NCBI RefSeq assembly: GCF_002007115.1
Contig: NZ_MVAD01000001.1
Span: forward strand, 186,001-250,000
Source: Massilia sp. KIM
GTDB lineage: Bacteria > Pseudomonadota > Gammaproteobacteria > Burkholderiales > Burkholderiaceae_D
Length of the DNA stretch: 64,000 bases
Reading direction: 5' to 3'
Shown here piece by piece: positions 37,517-48,407 of this stretch. Position 1 is the stretch's first letter; each line of letters opens with the position of its first letter. The position numbers and the translations under genes are program-made. A model generated the notes under the pieces. That model worked only from the letters and a program-made list of their open reading frames with translations, had not been told where the DNA came from and made no database searches.

Positions 37517-39817
37517 ATGAACACTCCCACTTCTTCGTCCTTTCCGCTTCCCGGCTGGCGCCGCGGCGCCTGCCGCCTGGCGCTGGCCTTCGCCTTCGTC
37601 GGCGCCCCGGCGAGCCAGAATGCGGCGGCCTCGATCCTGCCCGAGGTGCCGGACATCGCCGCCGTCACCGACTACCGGCCCAAGATCCCGCTGCGCGTCT
37701 ACAGCGCGGACGGGGTCCTGATCGGCGAATTCGGCGCCGAGCGCCGCGAGTTCGTGCCGATCGCGAAGATCCCGGCCCAGATGAAGGCGGCCGTGCTGGC
37801 GATCGAGGACACCCGCTTTTACGAGCACAACGGCATCGACTGGATCCGCGCCCTGGGCGCGGCCAAGGCCAACCTGAGCAATCTTGGCGGCGGCTACGGC
37901 CAGGGCGCGTCCACCATCACCATGCAGGTGGCGCGCAACTTCTTCCTGTCGCGCGACAAGACCCTGCCGCGCAAGCTGACCGAGGTGGCGCTGGCCTACA
38001 AGATCGAGCAGGCCCTCAGCAAGGACCAGATCCTCGAGGTCTACATGAACCAGATCTACCTGGGCCAGCGCGCCTACGGCTTCGCGGCCGCCGCCCGCAC
38101 CTATTTCGGCAAGCCGCTCGAGCAACTGAGCCTGGCCGAAACCGCGATGCTGGCCGGGCTGCCGCAGAACCCGGGCCGCCACAACCCGGTCGCCAACCCG
38201 CAGCGTGCGCAGCAGCGCCAGCGCGTGGTCCTCAAGCGCATGTTCGAGACCGGCAAGATCAGCCAGGCCCAGTACCGCCGCGCCCTCGACGAGCCGCTGC
38301 GCGTGCGCCGCGACGGCGCCGGCCCGGGCGCGGGTTCCGAGTACGTGGCGGAACTCGCGCGCCAGGCGGTGTTCGCGCGCTTCGGCGAAGCCTCCTACGA
38401 GCGCGGCATCAACGTCGTAACCACCATCGTCGCGGCCGAACAGGAAGCCGCCTACCAGTCGCTGCGCCGCAGCGTGCTGGCCTACGACCGCCGCCACGGC
38501 TACCGCGGGCCGGAAGCGCGCATCGCCCTGCCCAAGGGGGCGGACGAGCGCGAGGAGGCGGTGGCCGAGGCGCTGCAGAAGCGCGGCCCGGTCGGCGGCC
38601 TGCTGCCGGCCGTGGTCACCGCCGCCTCGCCCAAGCGGGTGCGCGCCGTGCTGGCGGGCGGCGAGACGATCGAGATCAGCGGGGCCGGCCTGGGCTTCGC
38701 CGCCGCCGCGCTGCAGCCGAAAGCGGGCAAGCAGCTGCGGATCGCGCCGGGCGCCGTGGTGCGCCTGGCGAAAACCAAGGGCCAGGTCTGGGAGATCGTC
38801 CAGCTGCCCGAGGTGGCGGCGGCCTTCGTCGCGATCGACGCCGGCACCGGCGCCTACCGCGCCATGGTCGGCGGTTTCGACTACCAGCTGCAAAAGCTCA
38901 ACCACGTGACCCAGGCCTGGCGCCAGCCCGGTTCCGCGATCAAGCCCTTCGTCTATTCGGCGGCGCTGGAACGCGGCTTCTTCCCCGGCACGCCCATCCT
39001 CGACGAGCCGCTCGACTTCTCCGGCGAGAAGGACTACGCCAACTGGTCGCCGCGCAACGACGACAACACCTACGAGGGCCTGGTGACGGTGCGCCATGCG
39101 CTGACCCATTCGCGCAACGTGCCCACGGTGCGCATGCTGCGCAGCATGGACGTCGACTACACCCGCGATTATTTCAAGCGCTTCGGCTTCGACACCGCGC
39201 GTCACCCGCGCAACCTGACCCTGGCCCTGGGCACGGGCGCGGTGACGCCGCTGCAGATGGCCGGCGCCTACGCCGTGATCGCCAACGGCGGCTACCGCGT
39301 CCAGCCCTGGCTGATCGCGAAGATCCAGGACCGCGACGGCAAGCCGCTGTTCGAGGCGCCGCCGCCCCAGGTGCGCCAGGAGGGCGCGCGCGTGCTCGAT
39401 CCGCGCAACGTCTTCATCCTCGACAGCATGCTGCGCGACGTGGCGCGCTTCGGCACGGCGGCCCAGGCCGGCCGCCAGCTAGGCCGCGTCGACATCGCGG
39501 GCAAGACCGGCACCACCAGCAACGCCATCGACGGCTGGTTCGGCGGCTATGGCGGCAACGTGGCGGCGGTGGCCTGGATGGGCTACGACGAACCGCGCTC
39601 GCTGGGCGGGCGCGAGTTCGGCTCGACGCTGGCGCTGCCGATCTGGATCGACTACATGAAAGTGGCCCTGGCCAAGACCCCCGAGCGTGCGCCGCTGGTG
39701 CCGGAGGGCGTGGTCCGCGACGGCGAGGACTGGGTGTATGCGGAATACGCCGGCCAGGCGCCGGTGGAGGAGAGCGCCGCGGCGCAGGCCCCGCAGCCGC
39801 AGGACAGCCCGCGCTGA
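37517..39817 (+). CDS. mrcA: penicillin-binding protein 1A (class A, bifunctional)
   Basis: A 766-residue peptidoglycan synthase. A short N-terminus and one hydrophobic segment (about 19-37) precede the GT51 glycosyltransferase domain (AVLAIEDTRFYEHNGID, QGASTITMQVARNFFL, EVYMNQIYLGQRAYGFAAA). The transpeptidase domain has Ser473-x2-Lys476 in PGSAIKPF, Ser532-x-Asn534 in HSRNVP, and Lys663-Thr-Gly-Thr. It polymerises and cross-links glycan strands in the periplasm. The start at 37517 fits the N-terminal topology. In related genomes the main mrcA often neighbours pil genes; this copy does not, so it may be an additional paralogue. Confidence 0.9.
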   Translation: MNTPTSSSFPLPGWRRGACRLALAFAFVGAPASQNAAASILPEVPDIAAVTDYRPKIPLRVYSADGVLIGEFGAERREFVPIAKIPAQMKAAVLAIEDTRFYEHNGIDWIRALGAAKANLSNLGGGYGQGASTITMQVARNFFLSRDKTLPRKLTEVALAYKIEQALSKDQILEVYMNQIYLGQRAYGFAAAARTYFGKPLEQLSLAETAMLAGLPQNPGRHNPVANPQRAQQRQRVVLKRMFETGKISQAQYRRALDEPLRVRRDGAGPGAGSEYVAELARQAVFARFGEASYERGINVVTTIVAAEQEAAYQSLRRSVLAYDRRHGYRGPEARIALPKGADEREEAVAEALQKRGPVGGLLPAVVTAASPKRVRAVLAGGETIEISGAGLGFAAAALQPKAGKQLRIAPGAVVRLAKTKGQVWEIVQLPEVAAAFVAIDAGTGAYRAMVGGFDYQLQKLNHVTQAWRQPGSAIKPFVYSAALERGFFPGTPILDEPLDFSGEKDYANWSPRNDDNTYEGLVTVRHALTHSRNVPTVRMLRSMDVDYTRDYFKRFGFDTARHPRNLTLALGTGAVTPLQMAGAYAVIANGGYRVQPWLIAKIQDRDGKPLFEAPPPQVRQEGARVLDPRNVFILDSMLRDVARFGTAAQAGRQLGRVDIAGKTGTTSNAIDGWFGGYGGNVAAVAWMGYDEPRSLGGREFGSTLALPIWIDYMKVALAKTPERAPLVPEGVVRDGEDWVYAEYAGQAPVEESAAAQAPQPQDSPR

Positions 39818-39845
39818 AGCCCCGCGCTGGGCGCCCGCCGCGGGT

Positions 39846-40943
39846 TCAGGCCAGCAGCGCCACCGCCTTGACCTGGGCCCAGACCCGGGCCCCCGGCACG
39901 ATGCCCAGCTCGCGCCGCGAGCGCTCCGAGATGCGCGCCAGCAGCGCGATGCCGCCGCACTGCAGCTTGACCAGCACCTGGCCGCTGGGCCCGGCCGGCG
40001 CGGTCTCGCTCACCTCGGCTGGCAGGATGTTGACGATGCTGGAGTGGCGTGGCCGCTCCAGGGCCAGGCTGACGTCGCGCGCCTGGATGCGGCAGCGCAT
40101 GCGCGCGCCCGGCGCGCCCGTTGCGTCGGCGCGGCGCGCCGCGATCAGGGTCCCGCCCGGGAAAGCAAGGCGCGACATGCCGTCCTCGTCCAGCCCCTCC
40201 AGCACCGCGTCCACCACCACGCCGGCGTCGTCCTCGAAGGCGCCGGCCAGGTCTATGCGCGCCAGCAGCTCGGCCAGCGGCCCGCTGGCGCTGACCCGGC
40301 CGCCGTCCAGCAGCACCAGGTGGTCGGCCAGGCGCGCGACTTCGTCCGCCGCATGGCTGACGTAGACGATGGGCAGGGACAGCTCGTCGTGCAGGCGTTC
40401 CAGGTAGGGCAGGATCTCCAGCTTGCGGCGCAGGTCGAGGGCGGCCAGGGGCTCGTCCATCAGCAGCAGGCGCGGGGCCGCCACCAGGGTGCGCGCGATC
40501 GCCACCCGCTGGCGTTCGCCGCCCGACAGCGAGGCCGGGTCCTGGCCGAGCAGGTGCCCGATGCCGAGCAGTCCGGCGATCGTGTCCAGCTCCGGCTGGC
40601 GCTGCGGCGCGCGGCGGTCCAGGCGCCGGGCGCGCTTGCGCCCGAATTCCAGGTTGCCGCGCACCGACAGGTGGGGGAACAGGCTCGGTTCCTGGAACAC
40701 CATGCCGACCGCGCGCTGCCAGGTGGGCACGAACAGGCCGCGCGCCTCGTCCTGCCAGACCTCGTCGCCCAGGGCCATGTAGCCGCCGGGCGCGCGTTCC
40801 AGTCCCGCGATGGCGCGCAGCAGCGTGGTCTTGCCCGAGCCGGAATGGCCGAACAGGGCGCTCACGCCGCTGGCGGGCAGGGTGAGGTCGGCTTCCAGGC
40901 GGAAGCCGCCGCGGTCGATGGCGAAGCGCGCACGGATGCTCAT
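39846..40943 (-). CDS. modC: molybdate ABC transporter ATP-binding protein
   Basis: A 365-residue nucleotide-binding subunit. Walker [13 protein letters not shown], signature [15 protein letters not shown] and Walker [14 protein letters not shown] are in place, and the last 70 residues form a TOBE/molybdate-binding domain ([29 protein letters not shown]) that senses the anion. It powers molybdate import with ModA and ModB. Its start at 40943 overlaps the modB stop (ATGA). It is the final gene of modABC and is convergent with the penicillin-binding protein gene. Confidence 0.95.
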   Translation of the reverse strand: MSIRARFAIDRGGFRLEADLTLPASGVSALFGHSGSGKTTLLRAIAGLERAPGGYMALGDEVWQDEARGLFVPTWQRAVGMVFQEPSLFPHLSVRGNLEFGRKRARRLDRRAPQRQPELDTIAGLLGIGHLLGQDPASLSGGERQRVAIARTLVAAPRLLLMDEPLAALDLRRKLEILPYLERLHDELSLPIVYVSHAADEVARLADHLVLLDGGRVSASGPLAELLARIDLAGAFEDDAGVVVDAVLEGLDEDGMSRLAFPGGTLIAARRADATGAPGARMRCRIQARDVSLALERPRHSSIVNILPAEVSETAPAGPSGQVLVKLQCGGIALLARISERSRRELGIVPGARVWAQVKAVALLA

Positions 40944-41622
40944 CGCCGGGCTCCGCGCATCGATTGCGGATACAGGGTGTAGAGCAGCAGCAGGACCACG
41001 AAGCTGAACACCAGCATGCCGCCCGCCAGCCAGTGGGCCTGGGCGTATTCCATCGCCTCGACGTGGTCGTAGATCTGGACTGAGACCACGCGGGTGCGTT
41101 CTGGGATGTTCCCGCCGATCATCAGCACCACGCCGAATTCGCCGATGGTGTGGGCGAAGCCGAGGATGGCGCCGGTGACGAAGCCGGGCCGCGCCAGCGG
41201 CAGCACCACCGAACGGAAGGTGTCCCAGGGGCTGGCGCGCAGGGTCGCCGCCACTTCCAGCGGGCGGTCGCCGATGGCCTCGAAGGCGTTGTGCAGCGGC
41301 TGCACCACGAAGGGCATCGAATACAGCACCGAGGCGATCACCAGACCGGGGAAGGTGAAGGCCAGGGTGCCCAGGCCGAGCGCGCCGCTCAGGCGCCCGA
41401 GCGGACCGTCGGGCCCCATCGCGAGCAGCAGGTAGAAGCCCAGCACCGTGGGCGGCAGCACCAGCGGCAGGGCGACCACCGCCGCCACCGCGTTCTTCAG
41501 GCGCGAGCGGGTGCGCGCCAGCCACCAGGCCAGGGGCGTGCCCAGCACCAGCAGCAGCAGGGTGACGATCGTCGCCAGTTCGAGCGTCAGGCGGATCGCG
41601 CCCAGGTCCTCGCGGGAGGGCA

Positions 41623-41623
<1 letters not shown>
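40940..41623 (-). CDS. modB: molybdate ABC transporter permease
   Basis: A 227-residue inner-membrane protein with about five or six helices, including the EAA loop [20 protein letters not shown] and the conserved [20 protein letters not shown] stretch typical of ModB. It forms the channel for molybdate (also tungstate). Its start overlaps the modA stop by one base, and its stop overlaps the modC start. Confidence 0.95.
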
Positions 41624-43240
<1,617 letters not shown>

Positions 43241-43287
43241 AACGTCCTCCCCGCCGGGGCGGAAAGGACGCTCGCTGCGAGCCTGGC

Positions 43288-44697
43288 TTACTTGTCGCTG
43301 ACCGTGAACTCGCCGAAGGCCTTGAGCTGCTCGCCCACCGCCTTCTGGTCGCCAACCACGACGATCGACTGGTTCTCCGGCGCGAAGTACTTCTTCGACA
43401 CCTCGCGCACCTGCTCCGGCGTGACCTTCTGGATCAGCGGCACGTACTGGCCGAGGAATTCGGCCGGCAGCCCCACCAGCCAGTTCGAGGCCAGGGTGGT
43501 GGCGACGCCGCGCTGCAGCTGGTTGGTCAGCAGGTAGCCGCCCGCCAGGTAGCGCTTGTTCATCTCCATTTCCTTGGCCGGCACCGGCTCGGCGCCGATG
43601 CGCTTGTACTCGCTGAAGTACTCGTTCAGCGAGGCCGCGGTCACCTCGTTGCGCACCTCGGCCCCGCCCACGATGGCGCCGCCGGCGCGGTTCATGCGCG
43701 CGCCCGCCGATGCGCCGTAGGTGTAGCCCTTTTCCTCGCGCAGGTTGGTGTTGATGCGGCTCGAGAAGCCGCCGCCCAGGATGGTGCTCGCCAGGCGCAG
43801 CGGGATCTGGTCGGGCGCGCTGGCGGCGATGCCCGGGCTGCCCAGGCGCAGCGCCGACTGCACGCTGCCGTCGCGCTGCAGCAGGATGCGTGCGGGCTTG
43901 GCCGCCGCCGGCGCCGGGGCGGTCTCGGTCAGGGCCGGGCCGCTCGCCTTCCAGTCGGCGAAGGCCTGCTGGGCCATCTTCATCGCCTCGGCTTCCTTGA
44001 TGCGGCCGGTGATCACGAGCAGGGCGCGGTCCGGACGGAAGCGCTTGGCGTGTTCGGCGCGCAGCATTTCCTGGGTCACGACATTGATCGATTCCACGGT
44101 CGGGGTGGTGCGGCCATAGGGGTGGTCGCCATAGACCGCCTTGCTGATCGCGCGCTCGGCGCGGAAGGCCGGCTGGGTCTCGGACACGCGCAGCGACTGC
44201 AGCGCATTGGCCTTGGCCAGCTGGACTTCGTTCTCGGGGAAGGACGGCGAGCGCGTGACTTCGGCCAGCAGCTGCATCATGGGCGCGGCGTGCGAGCTCA
44301 GGGCGTTGGCCTGGATCAGGATGCCGTCCGAGGTCGGGCTGGCGCCCACTTCGCCGCCCATGCCCTGGGCCGCCTCGGCGATCGCGCGCGAGTCGCGCTT
44401 GGCCGTGCCTTCGTTGAGCAGGCCGGCCAGCATGTTGGCGAAGGCCGGGTGGGCCGGGTCGTCGGCGGCGAAGCCGGCGCCGCGGATGGCCAGCACGTAG
44501 TCCACGCGCGGCAGGCCCTGGCGCGGCACCACCCACACGGTCAGGCCGTTGGGCAGGGTCTTCTTGGCGATCTTCGGCACCGGGATCGGCTTGTCGGCGG
44601 CGTAGGACGGCATGCCTGCCGGAGCGGGCGCGTCGGCGAAGGCGGCGGCCGGCGCGAAGGCGAGCGAGACGGCCAGTGCGAGCATCAGTTTGTGCAT
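43288..44697 (-). CDS. M16 family peptidase-like protein lacking the zinc motif (non-catalytic partner)
   Basis: A 469-residue periplasmic protein with signal peptide MHKLMLALAVSLAFAPAAAFA. The M16 fold is visible (KKTLPNGLTVWVVPRQGLP, LRLASTILGGGFSSRINTNL, REEKGYTYGASA), but where the HxxEH zinc site should be the sequence reads HPAFANMLAGLLNEGT, without the Glu-His. In two-subunit M16 proteases one subunit has the zinc and the other supplies an Arg/Tyr for substrate binding; the RINTNL and YTYG residues here fit the second role. It follows the catalytic gene by 10 bp, and its start at 44697 has AGGAGCGCATC. Confidence 0.88.
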   Translation of the reverse strand: MHKLMLALAVSLAFAPAAAFADAPAPAGMPSYAADKPIPVPKIAKKTLPNGLTVWVVPRQGLPRVDYVLAIRGAGFAADDPAHPAFANMLAGLLNEGTAKRDSRAIAEAAQGMGGEVGASPTSDGILIQANALSSHAAPMMQLLAEVTRSPSFPENEVQLAKANALQSLRVSETQPAFRAERAISKAVYGDHPYGRTTPTVESINVVTQEMLRAEHAKRFRPDRALLVITGRIKEAEAMKMAQQAFADWKASGPALTETAPAPAAAKPARILLQRDGSVQSALRLGSPGIAASAPDQIPLRLASTILGGGFSSRINTNLREEKGYTYGASAGARMNRAGGAIVGGAEVRNEVTAASLNEYFSEYKRIGAEPVPAKEMEMNKRYLAGGYLLTNQLQRGVATTLASNWLVGLPAEFLGQYVPLIQKVTPEQVREVSKKYFAPENQSIVVVGDQKAVGEQLKAFGEFTVSDK

Positions 44698-44707
44698 GAT
44701 GCGCTCC

Positions 44708-46120
44708 TCATTTGGTGGCGCCAGCAGGCGCATTGTTGGTCGGGGCGGCGGAGGCCTTGTTCTCGGCGGCCAGCATGGCGGCCGGCTTGCGGTCGATGAC
44801 GGTGCGGTTGGTCGGCACCAGGTAGGTGCGGATCACGCGCTGGATGTCGGCCGAGCTCACGCCTTCGATCCAGCCCGGGATCTTGTTGACCACGTTGGCG
44901 TCGCCCCACAGGGTCTGCAGCTTGGCCAGGGTGTCGGCGCGGTTGATGAAGCTTTCCAGCTTGTTGTTCCAGTCGGCGATCATGCGGGTCTTGACGCGCT
45001 TGAGCGTGGCATCGTCCACGCCTTTCTCGGCGATCTTGGCGACCTCCTCGTCCATGGCCTTGAGCAGGGCGTCGGCGCTGCTGTTCGGCTTGTACAGCGC
45101 GAACACGGTCAGCAGGGTGGGGCCGTTGTATTCCCAGGGGCTGGTCAGGCCGAACAGGGTGTCGACGTTGAGCGCGATCTCGCGCCCCTTGACCAGGCCC
45201 TGGTAGAACACCGAGGCGTCGCCGCCGGCCAGCAGTTCGGCCAGCACCGCCATCGGCGCCTGGTCGCGGCTGCCGCGTTCCGGCACCTTCCAGGCGGCGG
45301 CGATGGCCGGCACCTGGGCCAGGGCGTCGCTCTGCACCACGCGCTTTTCGGCGGTGTTGAGCGGCTCGGAGAAGTCGCCCGGCTTCGGGGTCGGACGGGC
45401 CGGGATCTTGCCGAAGTATTTCTCGGCCAGCGCGAAGCCCTGTTGCGGCGAGATGTCGCCGGCGATCGCCAGCACCGCGTTGTTGGGGCCGTAGTAGTCG
45501 CGGTGGAAGGCGCGCACGTCGTCCAGGTTGGCGTTCTCCAGGTCCTCGAAGCTGCCGTAGCCGTCGTGGTTGTTCTCCCATTTCTGGAAGGCCTGCTGGC
45601 TGATGTCGATCCACATGAAGCCGCCGTAGGGCTGGTTCTTCACGTTCACGCGGATCTCTTCCTTGACCACGTCCTGCTGGTTCTTCAGGGTCTTCTCGTT
45701 GAAGTCGAGGGTCTTCATCCGGTCCGCTTCCAGCCACAGGATCGGTTCCAGCGCCGACACCGGCGCGGTTTCGATGTAGTTGGTGAAGTCCGGCCGGGTC
45801 GAACCGTTGTTGCGCCCGCCGCCCGCGGTGATGGTGGTGTCGAACACGCCCTTGGGCGCATTCGGCGTGCCCTGGAACATCAGGTGCTCGAACAGGTGGG
45901 CGAAGCCGGTGCGGTTGCGCGGTTCTAGGCGCATGCCGACGTGGTAGACCACCGACACGCCCACGGTCGGCGACGTGCGGTCTTCCGAGACGACGACGGT
46001 CAGGCCGTTGTCGAGTTTTTTGACGTTGACCGGAAGGGTCCACTGGTCTTTCGGTGCGGCGAAAGCCGACACCGACAGCGTGATCCCGGCCAGCAATACA
46101 GGTAAATGGCGCATGCGCAT
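44708..46120 (-). CDS. M16 family zinc metallopeptidase, catalytic subunit
   Basis: A 470-residue periplasmic protease with a signal peptide (PVLLAGITLSVSAFA, cut before APKDQW). The inverted zinc motif is present as His75-Leu-Phe-Glu78-His79 in GFAHLFEHLMFQG; the third ligand is Glu154 or Glu155 in QDVVKEE. The N-terminal barrel and C-terminal half both belong to the pitrilysin/processing-peptidase family. It probably degrades small peptides in the periplasm together with the downstream non-catalytic subunit. The start ATG at 46120 has GAGGTCACC upstream. Confidence 0.92.
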   Translation of the reverse strand: MRMRHLPVLLAGITLSVSAFAAPKDQWTLPVNVKKLDNGLTVVVSEDRTSPTVGVSVVYHVGMRLEPRNRTGFAHLFEHLMFQGTPNAPKGVFDTTITAGGGRNNGSTRPDFTNYIETAPVSALEPILWLEADRMKTLDFNEKTLKNQQDVVKEEIRVNVKNQPYGGFMWIDISQQAFQKWENNHDGYGSFEDLENANLDDVRAFHRDYYGPNNAVLAIAGDISPQQGFALAEKYFGKIPARPTPKPGDFSEPLNTAEKRVVQSDALAQVPAIAAAWKVPERGSRDQAPMAVLAELLAGGDASVFYQGLVKGREIALNVDTLFGLTSPWEYNGPTLLTVFALYKPNSSADALLKAMDEEVAKIAEKGVDDATLKRVKTRMIADWNNKLESFINRADTLAKLQTLWGDANVVNKIPGWIEGVSSADIQRVIRTYLVPTNRTVIDRKPAAMLAAENKASAAPTNNAPAGATK

Positions 46121-46445
46121 GGTGACCTCGAAAATGAACTCTGAAAGATGAGCTTCGATGACGGCTTGGTGTCCTGTCAAGGTCCGCATCTTATCTCAAT
46201 GTCATGCCAATAAGTAATCTTTTTATTGCGCCAGGTCATGACATTGTGTTGTCATGGCGACGTGCATCCATCAGGCCCATGCGCGCCCTGTGCCGCGTTT
46301 TTTGCAGTTCGTCGCATCCGGCGCGATCGCAGCGCCGGGCTTGGATATAGTTGCAACATGCCAAATCGGTAAGTAACTGAAGAGCAAGCAAGAGGCCGCC
46401 ACGAGCGCCCGCATCGGAACAGACGAGGAAATTGGAGGACGCTGG
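46121..46445. promoter_or_regulatory. divergent intergenic region with a perfect 7-bp inverted repeat
   Basis: This 325-bp region separates the M16 genes from the GIN-domain gene. CATGACA (46237-46243) and TGTCATG (46250-46256) form a perfect inverted repeat with a 6-nt centre, and a further TGTCATG copy sits at 46200-46206, 50 bp away. The spacing of whole helical turns and the central place between divergent genes suggest an operator acting on both. A TATAGT box occurs at about 46346. No regulator can be named, and no other gene is seen. Confidence 0.4.
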
Positions 46446-47219
46446 ATGAATCACCTGATCAAGCTGGGCGTGGCGCTGACCACCCTGTGCACCTGCTGCG
46501 GCATCGTGAAGGCAGGGCAGGACGTGGCCACGGAGACGCGCCCGATCGATGCGCGCGTGGTGCGCGTCAAGCTCGACGGGGTGGTCGACATGAAGATCCG
46601 CCAGGGCAGCAACGCCACCCTGGTCCTGACCGGCGACCCGCGCCTGCTGGGCAAGACCACCACCCTGCAGAGCGGCGACACCCTCAACATCGACACCGAG
46701 ACGCGCGGCGTCGGCCTGAACCTGGGGCGCAGCCCCGGCCTGCGCGCCGAGCTGGTGCTGCCGAGCCTGCGCGAAGTGTCGTCCGAGAGCGTCGGCGCCA
46801 CCGAGGTCAGCGGCTTCTCCGGCGAGGAACTCGAGCTCACCCTGGACGGGGCCGGCTCCATGAACGTGTTGTCGAATTACCGCTTCGTGACCGCCAGCCT
46901 GGGCGGCGTGGGCAGCATGCGGGTCCATGGCATCAACAGCGAGGGCATCGACCTGAACCTGCGTGGCGCCGGCTACGTGACCCTGTCCGGGCGCAGCAAG
47001 AGCCTGAAGGCCGAGCTGGGCGGCCTGGGCGGGCTGGACGCCCAGCAGTGCACGGCCGAGAACGTGACCCTGGAGCTGTCGGGACTGGGCAACGCCACCG
47101 TGACCGCCCACCAGAACGCCAACCTGACCCTGTCGGGCATGGGCTCGGTGACCGTGTACGGCAAGCCGCAGACCCGCAAGGTGGCGGTGGAGGGCCTGGG
47201 CAAGGTCAGCTGGAAGTAA
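46446..47219 (+). CDS. GIN domain (DUF2807) secreted protein
   Basis: A 257-residue protein with an N-terminal signal (MNHLIKLGVALTTLCTCCG, Cys-rich at the end; lipoprotein processing is possible at the double Cys). The rest is one right-handed beta-helix-like GIN domain: a repeated short pattern of hydrophobic residues, Gly and Ala/Ser, as in LDGAGSMNVL, LGGVGSMRVHG, LRGAGYVTLSG, LGGLGGLDA, LSGLGNATV and LSGMGSVTVYG. The six repeats are easy to see by eye. Function is unknown; such domains are found on periplasmic or surface proteins, sometimes near anti-sigma systems. Ends 86 bp before a Sel1-repeat gene. Confidence 0.85.
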   Translation: MNHLIKLGVALTTLCTCCGIVKAGQDVATETRPIDARVVRVKLDGVVDMKIRQGSNATLVLTGDPRLLGKTTTLQSGDTLNIDTETRGVGLNLGRSPGLRAELVLPSLREVSSESVGATEVSGFSGEELELTLDGAGSMNVLSNYRFVTASLGGVGSMRVHGINSEGIDLNLRGAGYVTLSGRSKSLKAELGGLGGLDAQQCTAENVTLELSGLGNATVTAHQNANLTLSGMGSVTVYGKPQTRKVAVEGLGKVSWK

Positions 47220-47305
47220 AACGACAATAACAATACAGAACAACGGGAGTCCTGCAGCCTGGGGGACCCAAGGGTACGCAGAGATCCTGAATCCATGCAC
47301 GAGAC

Positions 47306-47917
47306 ATGAAAAAACTATTCGTAGCGTTCGCAGTCGCGTTCGGCCTGCACTTCAGTGCCCAGGCCGGTCTGGCGGAGGGGGCGAGCGCATATAACGCCCG
47401 CAACTATGCGCTGGCGCTGAAGGAGATCAGTCCGCTTGCCAAGGCTGGCAACGCGGACGCCCAGCATTTGCTGGGCCTGATGTATTACATGGGCCGCGGC
47501 GTCACGCGCGACTACAAGCAGGCCTTCAGCTGGCACCACAAGGCCGCGCTGCAGGGCAAGGCCGCCGCGCAATACGTGGTCGGCGCCATGTACTACACCG
47601 GCAACGCGGTGCCGCAAGATCAGAAGCACGCGGTGACCTGGTTCCGCAAGGCGGCGGAGCAGGGCCATCCCGAGGCCCAGCACGCGCTGGGACTGATGTA
47701 CCGCTACCACCAGGCCGGCATGCCGCAGGACATGGTGCTGGCCTACATGCTGTGGAACCTGGCGGCGGCCAGCGGCAACCGCAACGCGGTCGACCAGCGC
47801 GCGGCGATCTCGCGCCAGATGACCCAGGAGCAGATCGAGGAGGCCCAGGCCTTGTCGCGCACCTGGAAGGCGGGCACGCCCTTGCCGTCCACCTCGCGCA
47901 CGGGCGGCGTCCATTGA
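47306..47917 (+). CDS. Sel1-repeat protein, secreted
   Basis: A 203-residue protein with signal peptide (MKKLFVAFAVAFGLHFSAQA) and three Sel1-like repeats: AQHLLGLMYYMGRGVTRDY, AQYVVGAMYYTGNAVPQDQ and AQHALGLMYRYHQAGMPQD, each followed by a helix of the KQAFSWHHKAAL type. Sel1 repeats form alpha-solenoids for protein contacts, often in envelope or signalling roles. The partner is unknown. The C-terminal tail (GTPLPSTSRTGGVH) is unstructured. It is followed by a small membrane protein gene, 57 bp on. Confidence 0.85.
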   Translation: MKKLFVAFAVAFGLHFSAQAGLAEGASAYNARNYALALKEISPLAKAGNADAQHLLGLMYYMGRGVTRDYKQAFSWHHKAALQGKAAAQYVVGAMYYTGNAVPQDQKHAVTWFRKAAEQGHPEAQHALGLMYRYHQAGMPQDMVLAYMLWNLAAASGNRNAVDQRAAISRQMTQEQIEEAQALSRTWKAGTPLPSTSRTGGVH

Positions 47918-47974
47918 GGCCGCTGCGGCGCCCGGTGGCGGCAGCGACCGTGCTCGCGCCCTGAAGGGACGGGC

Positions 47975-48307
47975 GTGGGCCTCGACCTCCTGAAGTACCT
48001 CCTCATCGCGATCGGTGGCGCGCTGGCCTGCGCCTGCCTGTTGCTGCAGTACGCGGTCGGCGTCCTGACCGAGGCCAAGGCCCTGCACGGCTCGCCGGGG
48101 GAGAAGAGGGCGGCCTACGCGATGCGGATCGGCGCCGCCGTCGCCGCCTATGCCGTCGTGATCGTCATCGCCCGCCTGTTCGCATCCTCGACCGCGCAGA
48201 CCACGCCCGAGGCGCTGGTCCTGATCGCGGCCGGAGTGCTGACCCTGGTCGCCGGCGGCCGGCGGCTCAGGCGCTGGAAGGAAGGACGGGCGCCGTCGCG
48301 GCGCTGA
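47975..48307 (+). CDS. small hypothetical membrane protein
   Basis: A 110-residue protein with a GTG start, chosen because GAAGGGACGGGC just upstream is a good ribosome site. Three hydrophobic helices are visible: LLKYLLIAIGGALACACLLL, IGAAVAAYAVVIVIARLF and ALVLIAAGVLTLVAGG, followed by a basic tail (RRLRRWKEGRAPSRR), so the tail is probably cytoplasmic. No family recognised. It may be cotranscribed with the Sel1-repeat gene. Confidence 0.6.
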   Translation: MGLDLLKYLLIAIGGALACACLLLQYAVGVLTEAKALHGSPGEKRAAYAMRIGAAVAAYAVVIVIARLFASSTAQTTPEALVLIAAGVLTLVAGGRRLRRWKEGRAPSRR

Positions 48308-48407
48308 ACCGGTGGCCCCTGTGCGCGCGGCTGGCCACGCGTTGCCAGACTGCTAATTCGGGCCGCCTGGCCTGTCGGTTCGGCCGCCGCTCCGGTATCA
48401 TGCCGGG

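Noticed and set aside
39818..39845. Bidirectional terminator between the penicillin-binding protein gene and modC
   Set aside because: There is a small CCCGCG/CGCGGG pairing but no T-run on either strand, so I do not list it.
43241..43287. Terminator between modE and the M16 gene
   Set aside because: GC-rich sequence can fold (CCCC/GGGG, GTCC/GGAC), but the stem is interrupted and has no T-run.
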